A stretch of 64,000 nt of DNA from Phoenix dactylifera (taxonomy: Eukaryota > Streptophyta > Magnoliopsida > Arecales > Arecaceae). Below, piece after piece: positions 33,001 through 44,200 of this stretch. Location: positions 7,729,194 through 7,793,193 of the forward strand of contig NC_052405.1 of assembly GCF_009389715.1 (NCBI RefSeq), given 5' to 3'. Numbering within the stretch: the first letter of the stretch is position 1; every line of letters begins with the position of its first letter. Both the position numbers and the translations under genes were made by a program. The notes beneath the pieces were generated by a model that was not told the DNA's origin, did not search any database, and was given only the letters and a program-made list of their open reading frames with translations.

Positions 33001-33373
33001 TGGACTTCCTATTCTTAAACTTAATGTGGTATTCACTGCTATCACTTCTATTTGTACGGTTGGATGGGTCGGTGGCTATGCTGTTCCAATATTTGCAAGG
33101 ATGGTCATGGATGATAAGAACTTCAAAGCAGGCCCTTTCTATTTGGGAAGAGCAAGAAGACCGATTTGCTTGGTGGCAGTTTTGTGGATTTGTTACACTT
33201 GTTCAGTCTTCCTGCTGCCAACATATTATCCCATCAAGTGGGATACTTTCAATTATGCACCCATTGCTCTAGGTGCATGTTTGGCTATAGTAATGCTGTG
33301 GTGGCTTCTTGATGCAAGGAAATGGTTTAAGGGACCAGTTCGGAACATCGACAGTCAGAATGGAAAGGTCTAG
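27073..33373 (+). CDS. BAT1: Amino acid permease of the BAT1/GABP class
   Basis: Seven exons: 27073-27147, 27226-27408, 28518-28637, 30462-30653, 31623-31928, 32007-32189 and 32882-33373. All junctions are phase 0, giving 516 aa, the length I recall for Arabidopsis BAT1. The N-terminus (EKRLNELGYKQELRREM) and the first membrane segment (SFSTMTLFTGITPLYG) are typical of the APC superfamily. The AHLTEETKGADKNGP motif is the conserved Glu-rich loop of this family. About twelve hydrophobic segments are visible. BAT1-type carriers move amino acids, including GABA, alanine, arginine and glutamate, across plant membranes; plasma-membrane and mitochondrial locations have both been reported for Arabidopsis. 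The start ATG lies in a typical leader and gives the expected N-terminus. Two G-boxes sit 380-460 bp upstream. Intron 3 carries a foldback MITE and intron 6 a GGTAC-type repeat. No lesion is seen. Confidence 0.93.
28924..29044 (+). repeat. Compound CA/TA/TG microsatellite
   Basis: ACATACATA and (AC)n on the left, (TA)n and (TG)n on the right. The two halves are roughly self-complementary, so it can fold back. It directly precedes the MITE at 29051 in permease intron 3. Confidence 0.7.
29051..29523. mobile_element. Foldback MITE with very long inverted arms
   Basis: The element starts GGACT and ends AGTCC. The left arm aligns with the reverse complement of the right arm over most of its length, by eye at about two-thirds identity. 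Matching pieces include GGTATCTA; AAAATCAATGATT against AAAATCGATAATT; GAAGATCC; and GACACAAAAATGGATAG against GACAAAAATGGATGG. There is no coding capacity. I could not find a clear target-site duplication, so the superfamily is unknown. It lies in intron 3 of the permease. Confidence 0.7.
32395..32548 (+). repeat. GGTAC/CGGTA-rich dispersed repeat, copy in permease intron 6
   Basis: Rich in GTACCGTACCAG, GGTACCGGTATC and GCATACCGATACTCGGTATG, with a central CCAAAAAAA and a closing TGTGCTAGTATAGACCGGCA. The same order of segments recurs at 33529-33680 and 50107-50262. No tRNA box, LTR or coding sequence is visible. Confidence 0.75.
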
Positions 33374-33528
33374 TTATTTGCTTGTGTGCTTTTTTCCTTT
33401 TCTGCAAATCAGCATCCATGGTGCTGGGAAATTGGGGCCATAAAGAAAATTTGTCGTACGTATTCTTTGTAGTTGATGTCTTTAATAGAGGTCATGCTCA
33501 TCTTCTTGTTCACATGACCATGTACTAT

Positions 33529-33680
33529 GGTATGTCATATTGTACCATACCAATTTGGTATCGGTATTTGGTACAGGTGGCGTACCGATACTCGATACAC
33601 CAAAAAATTTCATAATGTACCATACCGACACTATGCTAGTGTAGCACCGGTATGGATTCCGGCACTGAGACCGCGAATCT
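33529..33680 (+). repeat. GGTAC/CGGTA-rich dispersed repeat, copy downstream of the permease
   Basis: GTACCATACCAATTTGGTAT, GTACCGATACTCGATACACC, AAAAAATTT and TATGCTAGTGTAGCACCGGT line up with the copy at 32395-32548, roughly three-quarters identical by eye. It may lie in the permease 3' UTR. Confidence 0.75.
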
Positions 33681-34555
33681 TACCATGTACACATGCGGCC
33701 ATGCAATGCAGAGGCTTTTGGAGCTCACTATCATGGCAATTGTTGGTTTTATTTTCTATCTTTTGTTCACTTTTGCTCCTGAAAGTTGTGAAGAGTGATC
33801 ATTGTACCATAACATTAAACTTTCAGGTTATAAGAAGAATACATAAAATAAAGGGAGGGCTGTGCGTTGACTGTGTGAAGTTATTGTAAAGAATCATGAG
33901 GAAAAGCAAATATTTTTTTCTTTAAAAGGACAAAAAAATAAATTTTATATATTTAGGAAGCGTTTAGATGCACTTCAATATGACTATGTTTTGCGACTTC
34001 GCATACTTTTTGAAACTACAAGTTATGATTATAGTAACTAGCTGTTAGGTTTTGCAATTATGGAGGAAATCATGGTTCTAAAACTAATACCACCAAAAGC
34101 GGCCTTAAAATTTATATAATTGTAGTTTAGATAATACCAAGAAATGAAAGAATAAATTCTAGAAGCTTTTGTATTGTACAATGAAATCCCTTTTGCTGAA
34201 ATAATAACCTAATCAGTCCAAGGAGCTGAGCATAACAATGAATTACTTGCTCTCTTTTTTCTTAGGGCCCTCTTAAAAGTAAACGCCCTGAGCATCACCC
34301 TCTTTAAAATATTACTTACTCTATTTAGCTCTTTTGAGGACTCTTAAGAACGAATGAGTCCTTGCTGGGCAACAATTCTGAAATTGTAAGTACTTGATAT
34401 TAGGACATCAGTAGCACTTTCTTAGCCGTGATCGATGTATGTTGTTATTTTCAGGGAGAATTAGTACCATAGCTTGTTTATGATTCAATATGACATTCAT
34501 ATGGTTGAGATCAAGATCCAAGTTGTCATTTGTCTATCTCGCTTACATATACATA

Positions 34556-34558
34556 TAC

Positions 34559-34598
<40 letters not shown>
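34556..34598 (+). repeat. (AT)n microsatellite
   Basis: Alternating AT with two GT interruptions, in intergenic sequence. Confidence 0.85.
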
Positions 34599-35389
34599 GA
34601 GTATGGCGATGTTTTGCTTCATAAAAGATAGGAAAAAAATAATCTTGAAGTATGTATAAGTCCATGACCTTTTCCCTTGCCCCTTTTTTTCTTTTCATAA
34701 TGTGAATGATATAAAAAAAAATAAAAAAGGTTTACTAACATAAAAAAAGAATCTCTAAATACCTATAGCGACCAATATAATTCAACAAATGTAAACTATT
34801 AATGTGCCTATGAACAAGTGCTGCTCACTGTATAATAAAGATTAGTACGAAAGAAAGTTAAAAACTTGCTACATAATATTACTAGTATAAGAGAAAGGTA
34901 AAATAACAGAGGTTTGAAAAAGGAAAAAAATCTTTTGTAAAAAAACAAAATTTCCATCTTTGTGTGCATGCGAGGAGCAAATGAGATCTATTGGGCAATC
35001 AACATTTACTCCTTCAAAGATATATTTTATAACTAATCTAAAATGTAATATAATATAAAAATTCCTTGCCCTTTTGTTTTTTTGACTTTTTATAAAGATT
35101 TAATATCGGATGCTTATAATTTTAATATAATCAAGCAAACAAATTGATGTATAGTTAGTTGATTTGCAACTGTGCTATAAAATGGTAAGCTTGTGGTATT
35201 GTGTATTGTTAAAATAACAGTGAGGTACACTAAATGATTATACAATAGCGTGAATTCTTATTTGTTGCTTCTAATGAAGTCAATGAAAAAGACAAAATCA
35301 TATGCTCTTAGAGAAAATTGTGACACTTCAACGTTTGTCAACTAGGGAAATTATCTAAAGTAGTAGAGGTGTTTTATAAATTTTTTAGA

Positions 35390-35710
35390 TATGCAGTGTT
35401 GGGGGGCGGATGGGGGACCTAGGACTTTATTCCCAAATCGGTTAAGTAGTGAAAAGGATAGTGCCTTAAATGGAGGGCTCGATTTCCCTTTCCTCGGAAG
35501 GCGCTCGAAAATCGGGACAAAGTCATGAAGGGAGCAGTACCTACGCGGACCTCTCGAAGCGGACAATACCTGCTCTACCGAGCTGAGCTGCTCCAGCACT
35601 CTCTCCTTAAAGAGAAGGCATCTTTTAAAGGGCAAAGCCGTGAAGGAGGCAAACATGTGTCGTACCCTACCCCAAAGCAAACAATACCTCCTGTGGGGAT
35701 GCAATCTCCT
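35390..35710 (+). mobile_element. Possible TRIM or solo-LTR-like remnant
   Basis: A GC-richer island in AT-rich DNA, starting GTGTTGGGGGGCGG and containing CCCAAATCGGTTAAG and AAGCGGACAATACCTGCT. These phrases recall plant TRIM and LTR ends (ACATCGG..., GCGGACAATA...). The island contains an internal diverged duplication: a segment from about 35516 to 35580 resembles 35630-35700 (both AAAG-tGAAGG-...-AAGC-ACAATACCT). I see no primer site or coding sequence, so the class is uncertain. Confidence 0.4.
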
Positions 35711-37700
35711 TTCTTTGCTCTAACATGCGGATTTCTCTTTTTTTTAACATGATGGTGACTATGAGTTCTAATTTTTCAACCACATAATATTTGTATAGAT
35801 GTGCTTTTGAAAAAGATGGGCATTTCTAATCTCATCAACTCTTGATATTAGAATAAAGGTTGAAAGTTGACGAGGCATGGCTTCTATCAAATATTCAAAT
35901 GACATTCTGGTTTGCATGGTATAGAATTGGCGGTTTTTAGGTGGTGCAACCATGCAATACAATAATACTTGTTGAAGCACATTGTTCCTCCAATCGAGCA
36001 AAACGAATCATTCATGGATTTATACTAAATTTTGATGGAAATATAAACCTAGTTAAAGCCCGTTCCAAATTTTTCAGGTCAAACTTTTTTAGTAAATAAG
36101 AATCTACTTCATAAGCCAATTTTACTTTTTGATCATCCAAATGCCAAATGAAATCCAACTCTCCTCTTTTTCATCGTATCTTTTTGGAATTTTTTTGTCA
36201 GTACTTGAAATATAATCATGAATTGTAAGACTACATGTCTAATAATTACTAACAACAATCAAAGATTTCTGCATGCTACTCCATACATGCAGGCTAAATG
36301 GCACAAATAAAAAACAAAATTTTTATTCGCTTACTGGAAAATGACAATGGCAATATAAGTATTTAAGTTGAAATTTGGTAATTTGATACACATTAATTTC
36401 AAACTATGCATCTCAACATGTATTGAAAGAAAACCAATCCTAAGTACTCAACATCTAGCATTTTCTTAAAATTTTGATGTTAAAACCTTATCAAATCTCA
36501 CGCTTGATACATCAAAGCACCATTCCATAGTAAACCCTCTATCTTGTTCATAAATAATCAAATCTGAAATATAATAATGAAATATAAAATTGTGCATCTA
36601 ATGGTTTTTCTAGCAATCAAAGACCTCCATGCCATGTCAAAACTCTATGACAACTTGAGAAAAACAAAAGTCTCATTCAATTTTCTAAAACGGTAATGAA
36701 GATTGAATCATCCCTGCTGCTACCTATTTAGAGCTTAATGATATAGAGCTAGTCATCCTTATTCACATGTCAAATAACTCAAGTACTATAAACTATGCTC
36801 GTCTCGAAGTGTAAGTCCCCTTTCTTTCCGTGTATGAATTATTTATACTTTAGAATTCACATGTACTATATGTAGACTTGTGGATTATAAAATCATGCCA
36901 ATTATCATCATTGCTAATTAAAAATCTTGGTGAAAAGATCGATGTACATTTTTTATTCAATAACTATTTCAACCATATATTTCAACACGCAGATCCTAAG
37001 CTTCTAGCATTGAACCATATATCTCGATTGAATATTACTTTCTAAATCATTCAAAAAACACAGCATGCATAGAATCCTCCAGCCTTTTCATATGCACTCA
37101 CTCTATAATATGGTCATAATTTTCGGATCATGTATCCAATGATCATTGCTAATGATTAAAATTACATAAATTAAATTTTATAATGCAATTTGATTTGTTA
37201 ATTAGGAAAACTCTCTATTTATATATAAATTCTCATGAACTTTCTTTAACGAACAATGCCAATTAAACTCTCGAAATAAGTATGCATGTAGATTGGGCAT
37301 AACATTTCTCTTTGATTTTTTTTTGAACTTTCAAGATTTGAGAAACAATAAACATCAGAATCAAATAGGAAAAAAGAAAAGAAAACTACATTTTTTTTCC
37401 CCCTTTTGTAAGATAAGAAAACCACCATTGGGCGACGGACAACCAACTTTTTTGTCCCCGGGTGCATGTCGATGTGATTCCGACACGCGTCAATTTGGGT
37501 TCAGCCCTTCAGAGAAGTTTCCCTCCTCGCTGTTAACCCGTTTCCCACTGGCTCCCCGTCAAAAAATTAATATAATTAGGGCATTCAAGTACATGTATCG
37601 TATTCCTCTGCCAAGAAAATTAGCACTAAAAGGATAAACATAAAATACGATAAATCCCCCATCCGAAAAACTTCTCCTCCCGGTCCGTGCGCGATTCCAA
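35711..37700. other. AT-rich intergenic sequence, no gene seen
   Basis: Only short frames occur, and neither strand shows protein-like sequence. The final 300 bases become GC-richer toward the methyltransferase leader. Confidence 0.5.
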
Positions 37701-37768
37701 CCCCTTCCAAGTTCCCTAAAACCGTCAACAAGTACTCTTGCCCCCGCGGCCCCCCGTGGAGAGGTCAT

Positions 37769-37855
37769 ATGAACGGCGACGCCAAGAGCTTATCCGCTTC
37801 GAACGCAGCGAGCGGCGTTGGCGGCGGAGAAGAAGCGGAAGCGGCGGCGGATTAG
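37769..37855 (+). CDS. Upstream ORF (28 aa) in the probable ASHH2 leader
   Basis: ATG at 37769 opens 28 codons (MNGDAKSLSASNAASGVGGG, then alanine/glutamate-rich) ending in TAG at 37853-37855. It lies in a GC-rich segment that appears to be the first, non-coding exon of the methyltransferase gene. A candidate splice donor CTCAG/GTCC follows at 37867/37868, and an acceptor TTTTTCAG lies two bases before the main ATG at 38268. If this splicing is right, the short frame is a true uORF ending about a dozen bases upstream of the junction. It could limit translation of the main protein. No transcript evidence is available. Confidence 0.45.
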   Translation: MNGDAKSLSASNAASGVGGGEEAEAAAD

Positions 37856-38267
37856 AGCCCTCCTCAGGTCCTCTCCGACCCTTTTATTCTCCACCTTTTT
37901 TCGTCTATTTTTCTTGGTTTGATGGATTTGTTTTTCGCACAAAGTTCGTTCGGATCGTTTCGTTCTTCGGCAGGCGGGGGATGTTAGGGTTTCTTTTTTT
38001 CTTTTTCCTGGGTTTTCGTAGGTTCGCTTGGCTGAAGTTTTCTCGGGGTTGAATGATCTCTTGGAATTCTCGATTGATTTTTCTTCTTTTTCTTCTTTTT
38101 CTTGGATTATTTTGGCTGGTCGAGGGAAAAGAAGATGGGGTTTTACGTCGAGATGCATTGATTTTTTATCCTTTTTTCTTTTGTTTTCTTCTTCGGGTTG
38201 TTGGTGTTTTTTTTTTTCAATAAAATATATTTTGGGCTAATTTGAGGATGGTTTAGGTTTTTCAGGA

Positions 38268-41200
38268 ATGTGGGAGGCGGAAAGGAATCATTGTGGAGAT
38301 CCGATGGTAGGAGGGGAGTCCGTGCGCGGATCGCCTCCGGCCGTGGAAGGAGTTGGTGGGGTTCTTGAGGGCTCTCAGGAAGGTGGTGGTTGCGTATTGT
38401 TGGATAGGAGGCAAGAAGAGGAATGTGAGCCCTGGCCGGCCTCGGCGAACGATGATGATTCATTGGACGGCAATGGTGGTGTTGGCGGCCGGTCAATGGA
38501 TGGGTTTCACGATTCTGGTTATAGGGGCCTGGGGAATGCTTTTCTTGTGAGTGGTGGGACGGAGGTGTTGGATGTAGAGGAGAGAGCTTGCTTTCCTTCC
38601 TGTGATGGTAATGTTTCTTCTTTGGATATCGAGGATGGTTCGAGGGTGTTGGTGGAAGAGGAGAAGGATGTGGAAGATGGTTGTATTGGTTTGGTGGGGG
38701 CTGAGGAAGAGACTGGGCACTTTGTTTTAAAAGTAGAACCTGTAGTGGAGACTCCAGGGACGGTTAATAAAGAAAAGTGCAGCATGGGTCATGAGGGTCT
38801 CGAGAATGGTCTCCAGATGAGCAGTGATTTGGAAGTCAGGGATGGCTATAGCGTTATGGTGAATGGTGATGGTAGCTTGGGAGTATCAGTTAAGGAGGTA
38901 AATAAGGCGGAAGAAGGTTGTGGGGGTTCTGTGGAGGCGAAGGAAGAGAGCAGGCATCTTGTCTTAGAACATGGACCCGCAAAGGAGACTTTCAAGATTG
39001 TTAATACGGAAGAGTTGAGCACTGATCATACCTTCCTTGAAAATGGTTACCTGCTGCAAAGTAATGCAGATACTACAGAACAGGTGGAGACAGCCTACTC
39101 TCCTCCTTGTGATGGCCATGGTTCTTCTGTCGAAGTTGGGAATTGCTCTGGAGTATTTGTTAAGGAGACTAAGGAGGTGGATGCAGAACACAGAACCCCA
39201 GTACAGTCTCCCAAGATGGTTAATGAAGAAGGGCATGATGACTTTCCAGGTCTGTCACCACTGAGAACACTAGAAGGAGACCGTTCACGAAATTCTTCTG
39301 GGATTGAGATTGGATTAGAAGGCGGGTACATTGCTGGATTGTTTGATGACATCAAAGACTGCAGTGGATGTGATAATGCCCTTCTTGTTTCATCTGAACT
39401 GGCAGCAGATTTCCCCTTGAGAAAAACAAGTGAGGGCACCACTAAACATATAGACAGGTTTTGCTGTCCTCCTTTTCCTAGGGGTTGCTTGGGTGCTTCA
39501 ACAAACTGCAATGTTATGCTCTGCTCAAAAGATGGAACTGGAGAGGAGAATCAGCTATTAAGCTCACAAACTGTATATTGTCCAACTATGGAGTTTAAGG
39601 GAGCACAGAAGGAGCAGCAGGAATCTGGATCTTGCAGTCCTTCAGGTGGAATTAGTACTCCAGAGGGAGGCAGCTGCCAGAACTTAATGCAAGGTTCAGC
39701 TGATGAAGTGGGATCTTGCTCTGTTGTGGAAGGATCATTCTCTCAGCAATCATCTTATCCATTTACTGCTGCAGAGAATCACCCTTTTAATTCCTCGTTA
39801 GGGCAAAAATTCCTGGGGAACGATTCTGATGCTTGTAACACAACGTTGGCTTGCTGTGGCAAAAATGGAAAAGATTTTTATGGACAGTTGGGTGACGGAG
39901 GAACGGTCAATCCAAAACCTGTTCCTTTAATTGTCTTCAGGCGTACAAACCCTAAACGTGCTGCTTCCTCAAGGAAAAACCTGAGTGAAGAGAACTTGGA
40001 TCCATTAAGTAGAACTAAAAATACTGCAAGGAAATGCAGGAAAGCAATGAACACAAAGACATCCGTTTCAAGCAGCATATTTAAGATCTCAAACAAAGTA
40101 ACAAGGAAAAGAAGCTGCTCCCACAGACCGGTACGGCATTCTGTCTGGGGGGAAGCTGAAAACATTCTAAGGATATTCAAGCAAAATGGCGAACTTGCAA
40201 TATCTGATTATGATCCAACTCAGATTCAGAACAAAAGGTCGAAGAAAGGGAGGCATGGTGCGGGCAGAAAACTGCGACAGACAACTCAAAAAGATGGGTG
40301 TTTGAGATTGTCAAAAACTAAAAGTGCTGTTTCAACTACTTCTGTGCATATAAAGGATCAGATGGATGTGCAGCCTATGTTTCCTGTTGTGGTTTATTCA
40401 CAGGCTTCTGTACAAACCAATGATAATGTTTGCCTGCCAAATTTAAATTGCCATACTGATTCTGGCATTTCCAGTAAAGTTGAGGTTGAACACAAACTGG
40501 CAGAAGATAGGCATGTTGACGCAGTCAAGTTGCTTCAACAAGATGGACAGCAGGGAGACAAGGATGTGGAAAGTACTTTGACTCAAGATACATCTGTCGA
40601 CAACTTGCTGGGTGAGTGCCCTGGGGTTTCATCTCGAGTAGGGTCTGAAGCCTTGGTGGAAACCATGAACAACAGACACTTGTTAGATCCAGGGTCATCA
40701 CCAGACTCTGATATTTATAACCCTGTTATGGATGTTGGTGTCATTGCTAGTGAGAATGCCACTTCAACAATCCCAGATGCCGGACTGTTTACGGGTGCAC
40801 TTGTTCCTGTGCCTGTGGTTCAAGATGACCTACATGCTGCTGCTTTGACTTCCTTCAAAACTAGTTTAAGTCCTGTATCTGCTTCATCTTTGGATATATG
40901 TCCAAAGAAAAATGCTAAGAAAGGAAAGAAGGGGAAGAAAGGAAAGAAAGGTCTTGAAGCTGGTGTTACAACATGCACCATATCAGAACATCCTTTTATT
41001 GAAGAAAAGTTGCATGTTGTAGAAAACCCGGAGAAGGCTGGTGAGCCTTTAAATATTAATAGTAGGCATAAAGGTAAAAAGCAAGGTGGATTGGATGAAG
41101 GAACTCCTGTATGTTCAAAGTCGATCAGAAAGGCTGCTAGAAAAGCTTCAAGAAATAAGACATCCGATATAGATTCTGCAGTGTTTGGAATGGTTGAACT

Positions 41201-44200
41201 TGAGAGCTGTGAAGAATCTACAAAAGAGGAAGTTGGTTCAGATATGTGGGCATTGCCTGGGTGTGATGTGGGAAATAGACAGTCAGAAGGTGGAACGTTG
41301 GGGGCCTCACTGCTGCCTGATAAAATGAAAGGGCGTAAACTTCCTAGAAGTGCCAGTTCCAGGGTGAGTAAGGGCACTTCAGGTAAACCTGATTCAGCAA
41401 GACACAGGAGAAAGGATGCTCATGGGCAGAAGACAAATAGAGTAAGGAAGACAGGCTATAAGAGCAGAAGCAAAGAGAAAAGTCAGACCCTCGATTCTTG
41501 CTTAGAAGCAAGTGGGAGCATGAGCTTTTCTTCAGGAGCAGCTAATAAGTTGGTGCTTACTGGATCAACTGAACTAATCCGTGAGTCATCCTTGGAAAAA
41601 ATTCTTTTCCTTTTCTCTCAGTAAGATGATTATCATTCCTAATATATGATCATATGCATATCCTTCTTAAACTTTGCATCCTGAATATCATGGTAGAGGG
41701 TGGGTCTTGGCGCAACACGGTAAGGTTGCTCCATTGTGATCTGGGTGTCATGGGTTTGAAACGGAAACAGTCCCTCTGCACGCACGCAGGAGTAAGGCTG
41801 CGTACATCTGACCCTTCCCAGACTCTGCAGTGGCGGGAGCCTTGTTGTTGGGTCAATTTTTTCATCATGAACATTTTGGTAATTATGATTTAAATTTTCC
41901 ATTGCATAGTTAAAACTAATGCTGGAAGAAAAGCTGTTTCCAAAAATGTATCAGACTCTGGTATGGCACCTGTAGTTGAGGAACCGGGATCAAACAAAGC
42001 TTCTGCATTGGAGGGGCAGTCTTTACCACCACGGGTTGCATGGGTGTGCTGTGATGATTGCCGCAAGTGGCGCTGCATATCGGCTGCACTTGCAGATATC
42101 ATAGATGAAACAAATCGCAGATGGTAAATAGTTTATTGTGACAGTAATTTCGTACTATTTTCCTAACGCCTTTTTCGTCTCGCTCTTATTGGGTTACAGA
42201 TCCTCGTTGATAAGAACTGTAATCCTAATGCATGTACATGCAAAAAATGAGATGCAAAAGGTTTCTAGGCATGTTGAATATGCATGGAATGGACCATCAC
42301 CTTGAATATTTTATTTTTTTCTTTCCTTTCTCGATAGGAGCATAATAGTCCTTTATTTGTTAGCCTTTTGGCATGTGGCACACACACTCACATATATATG
42401 TATGTATGTATATGGTATCTTGTATTATTGCATCAAAGCTTGACTTTGTTTTGATTTGATCTTGTTGAATGGCGCATTTGATTATGATTATTGTTCTCCC
42501 ACATGTTTTATGATTGAAAGCACTTGGCTTAGATTACTTTGAGCTTTACCTTTTCATTTGTTCACTTATTTCTACCACTTCTATTCTAAAGGACTTGTAG
42601 GGACAACACAGACAAGGCATTTGCCGACTGCTCAATACCACAAGAGAAGACAAATGCAGAGATTAATGCAGAGCTGGAGATTTCAGATGCTTCTTGTGAT
42701 GAAGATTTTTCCTGCTTACAGCCTAGTTCTAAGGGAGTTGAAACTTCAAAGTTAACAGGTATAGGATTTTTTATCACATCCCGTATGCTTAGATCACACA
42801 AGTCTAAACTCTTCTTAAAGTCAAAAGAATATGCAGTTCTTTTTTTGTATTTAGATCTTTATTTCTTTTTCTTTGTGCTTCTCTTTGCTGTTGTTGCAGC
42901 CTCACAGAAATCCTCTTGGACACTTATCAAGTCCAACTTGTTTCTGCATCGTGATCGTAAAACTCAGACCATTGATGAGGTTTGGCTTGTCTCATTGTTT
43001 GTTTGATGTAGAACAATGACATTCCTTACATGCCTGTCTGTCTGTCTGCTACTGCTGCTTCATTTTTCTCTCTGTGGTTCTATAGAGAAAGCACAATTCT
43101 GTCTCATGAATGCTTTGCGATAAAAATGCTTCTTGGCATTTACATGATTGTGCTACCATTTTAGATTTTTGATTTGGCTATCTAAATGCAAACCTTGAAA
43201 TTTTTGACTTGCACACCTAGTGCTTCTGTTATGATACCAATGCCTTATATCAACTCAAAGCTTATTTTAAACAGCGAGCCATGTGGATACAGTATGATGG
43301 TGCCACCTTGGTACTTCAAAGCAAGGATTAAGGTACCACAGTATTGGGTCAGTACAACTGGGGGGTGGGGTGCGGTTTCATTTTTTGGAGAAGTCATGCT
43401 TAAATGTTACTTAGCACTTCATCTAGATTGTAATTTAGGCTTATTGTTGTATTTTTTGTAATTGCTTAAAAAAGAATAATGCTCTTAAAGGTGAGATTTC
43501 TATGATATACTTGTTGAATATAATTATTCTGATATAAATACCTTGTTGTTAGAACTGTACTTTGGCACTGCAAGGGAACAAATAAAAACCATGAAAGTAG
43601 GTAGCATATGTTTTTATGATGCTTTGAGAAATAATGTAGTACTTTTGCTGATGGGTTGGGGATGATTCTTGCATATAGAAAATGTGATTGTAAACATAAA
43701 AATTGATTTTGCCATGTAAGTGATTGGACGGGACTTCCCTAAAAGTGGGAATAACTCGAGATTGGTGAAAGTAAGTTGAGCAGAGAAGCTGGGGGAGGGG
43801 GAAGAGAGTGAGAGAGGGGACTATGAAGATTAGATTTGCCTAGATTTGATCTATGTCTGGATCCAGATACATTGAATAACAAAGAAATAAGAAGATGATC
43901 AAGGAAACGATGAAGAGAAAGTAATGAAGATGAGGATTAATCCTAGCATCGTGGTGATGATTACGAGGTGTTTGGGAGAAGGGGGTCAGGGAAGATGAAA
44001 ATTTGGTGTGTGTGTGGGGGGGGGGGAGTGAGAACTTCAGAAAATTTCACATATTGTTCTTTCCAAATCCCTGGCAATCAAAATTGTTTGAGGACCTTAA
44101 ATTTGGTGGGTGTTACACATTTGTTGATTTTTAAGGCAAAAAGCTAAATTTGTTGTATTTGTCTATGTTAAAATAAATTGGTCAGTCTATCAGTCTTCGC

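Larger units (their letters stand above)
33374..35389. other. Permease 3' region and AT-rich intergenic sequence
   Basis: Contains the permease 3' UTR, a dispersed GGTAC-type repeat (33529-33680) and an (AT)n run at 34556-34598. The remainder is AT-rich and I see no gene. Confidence 0.5.
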
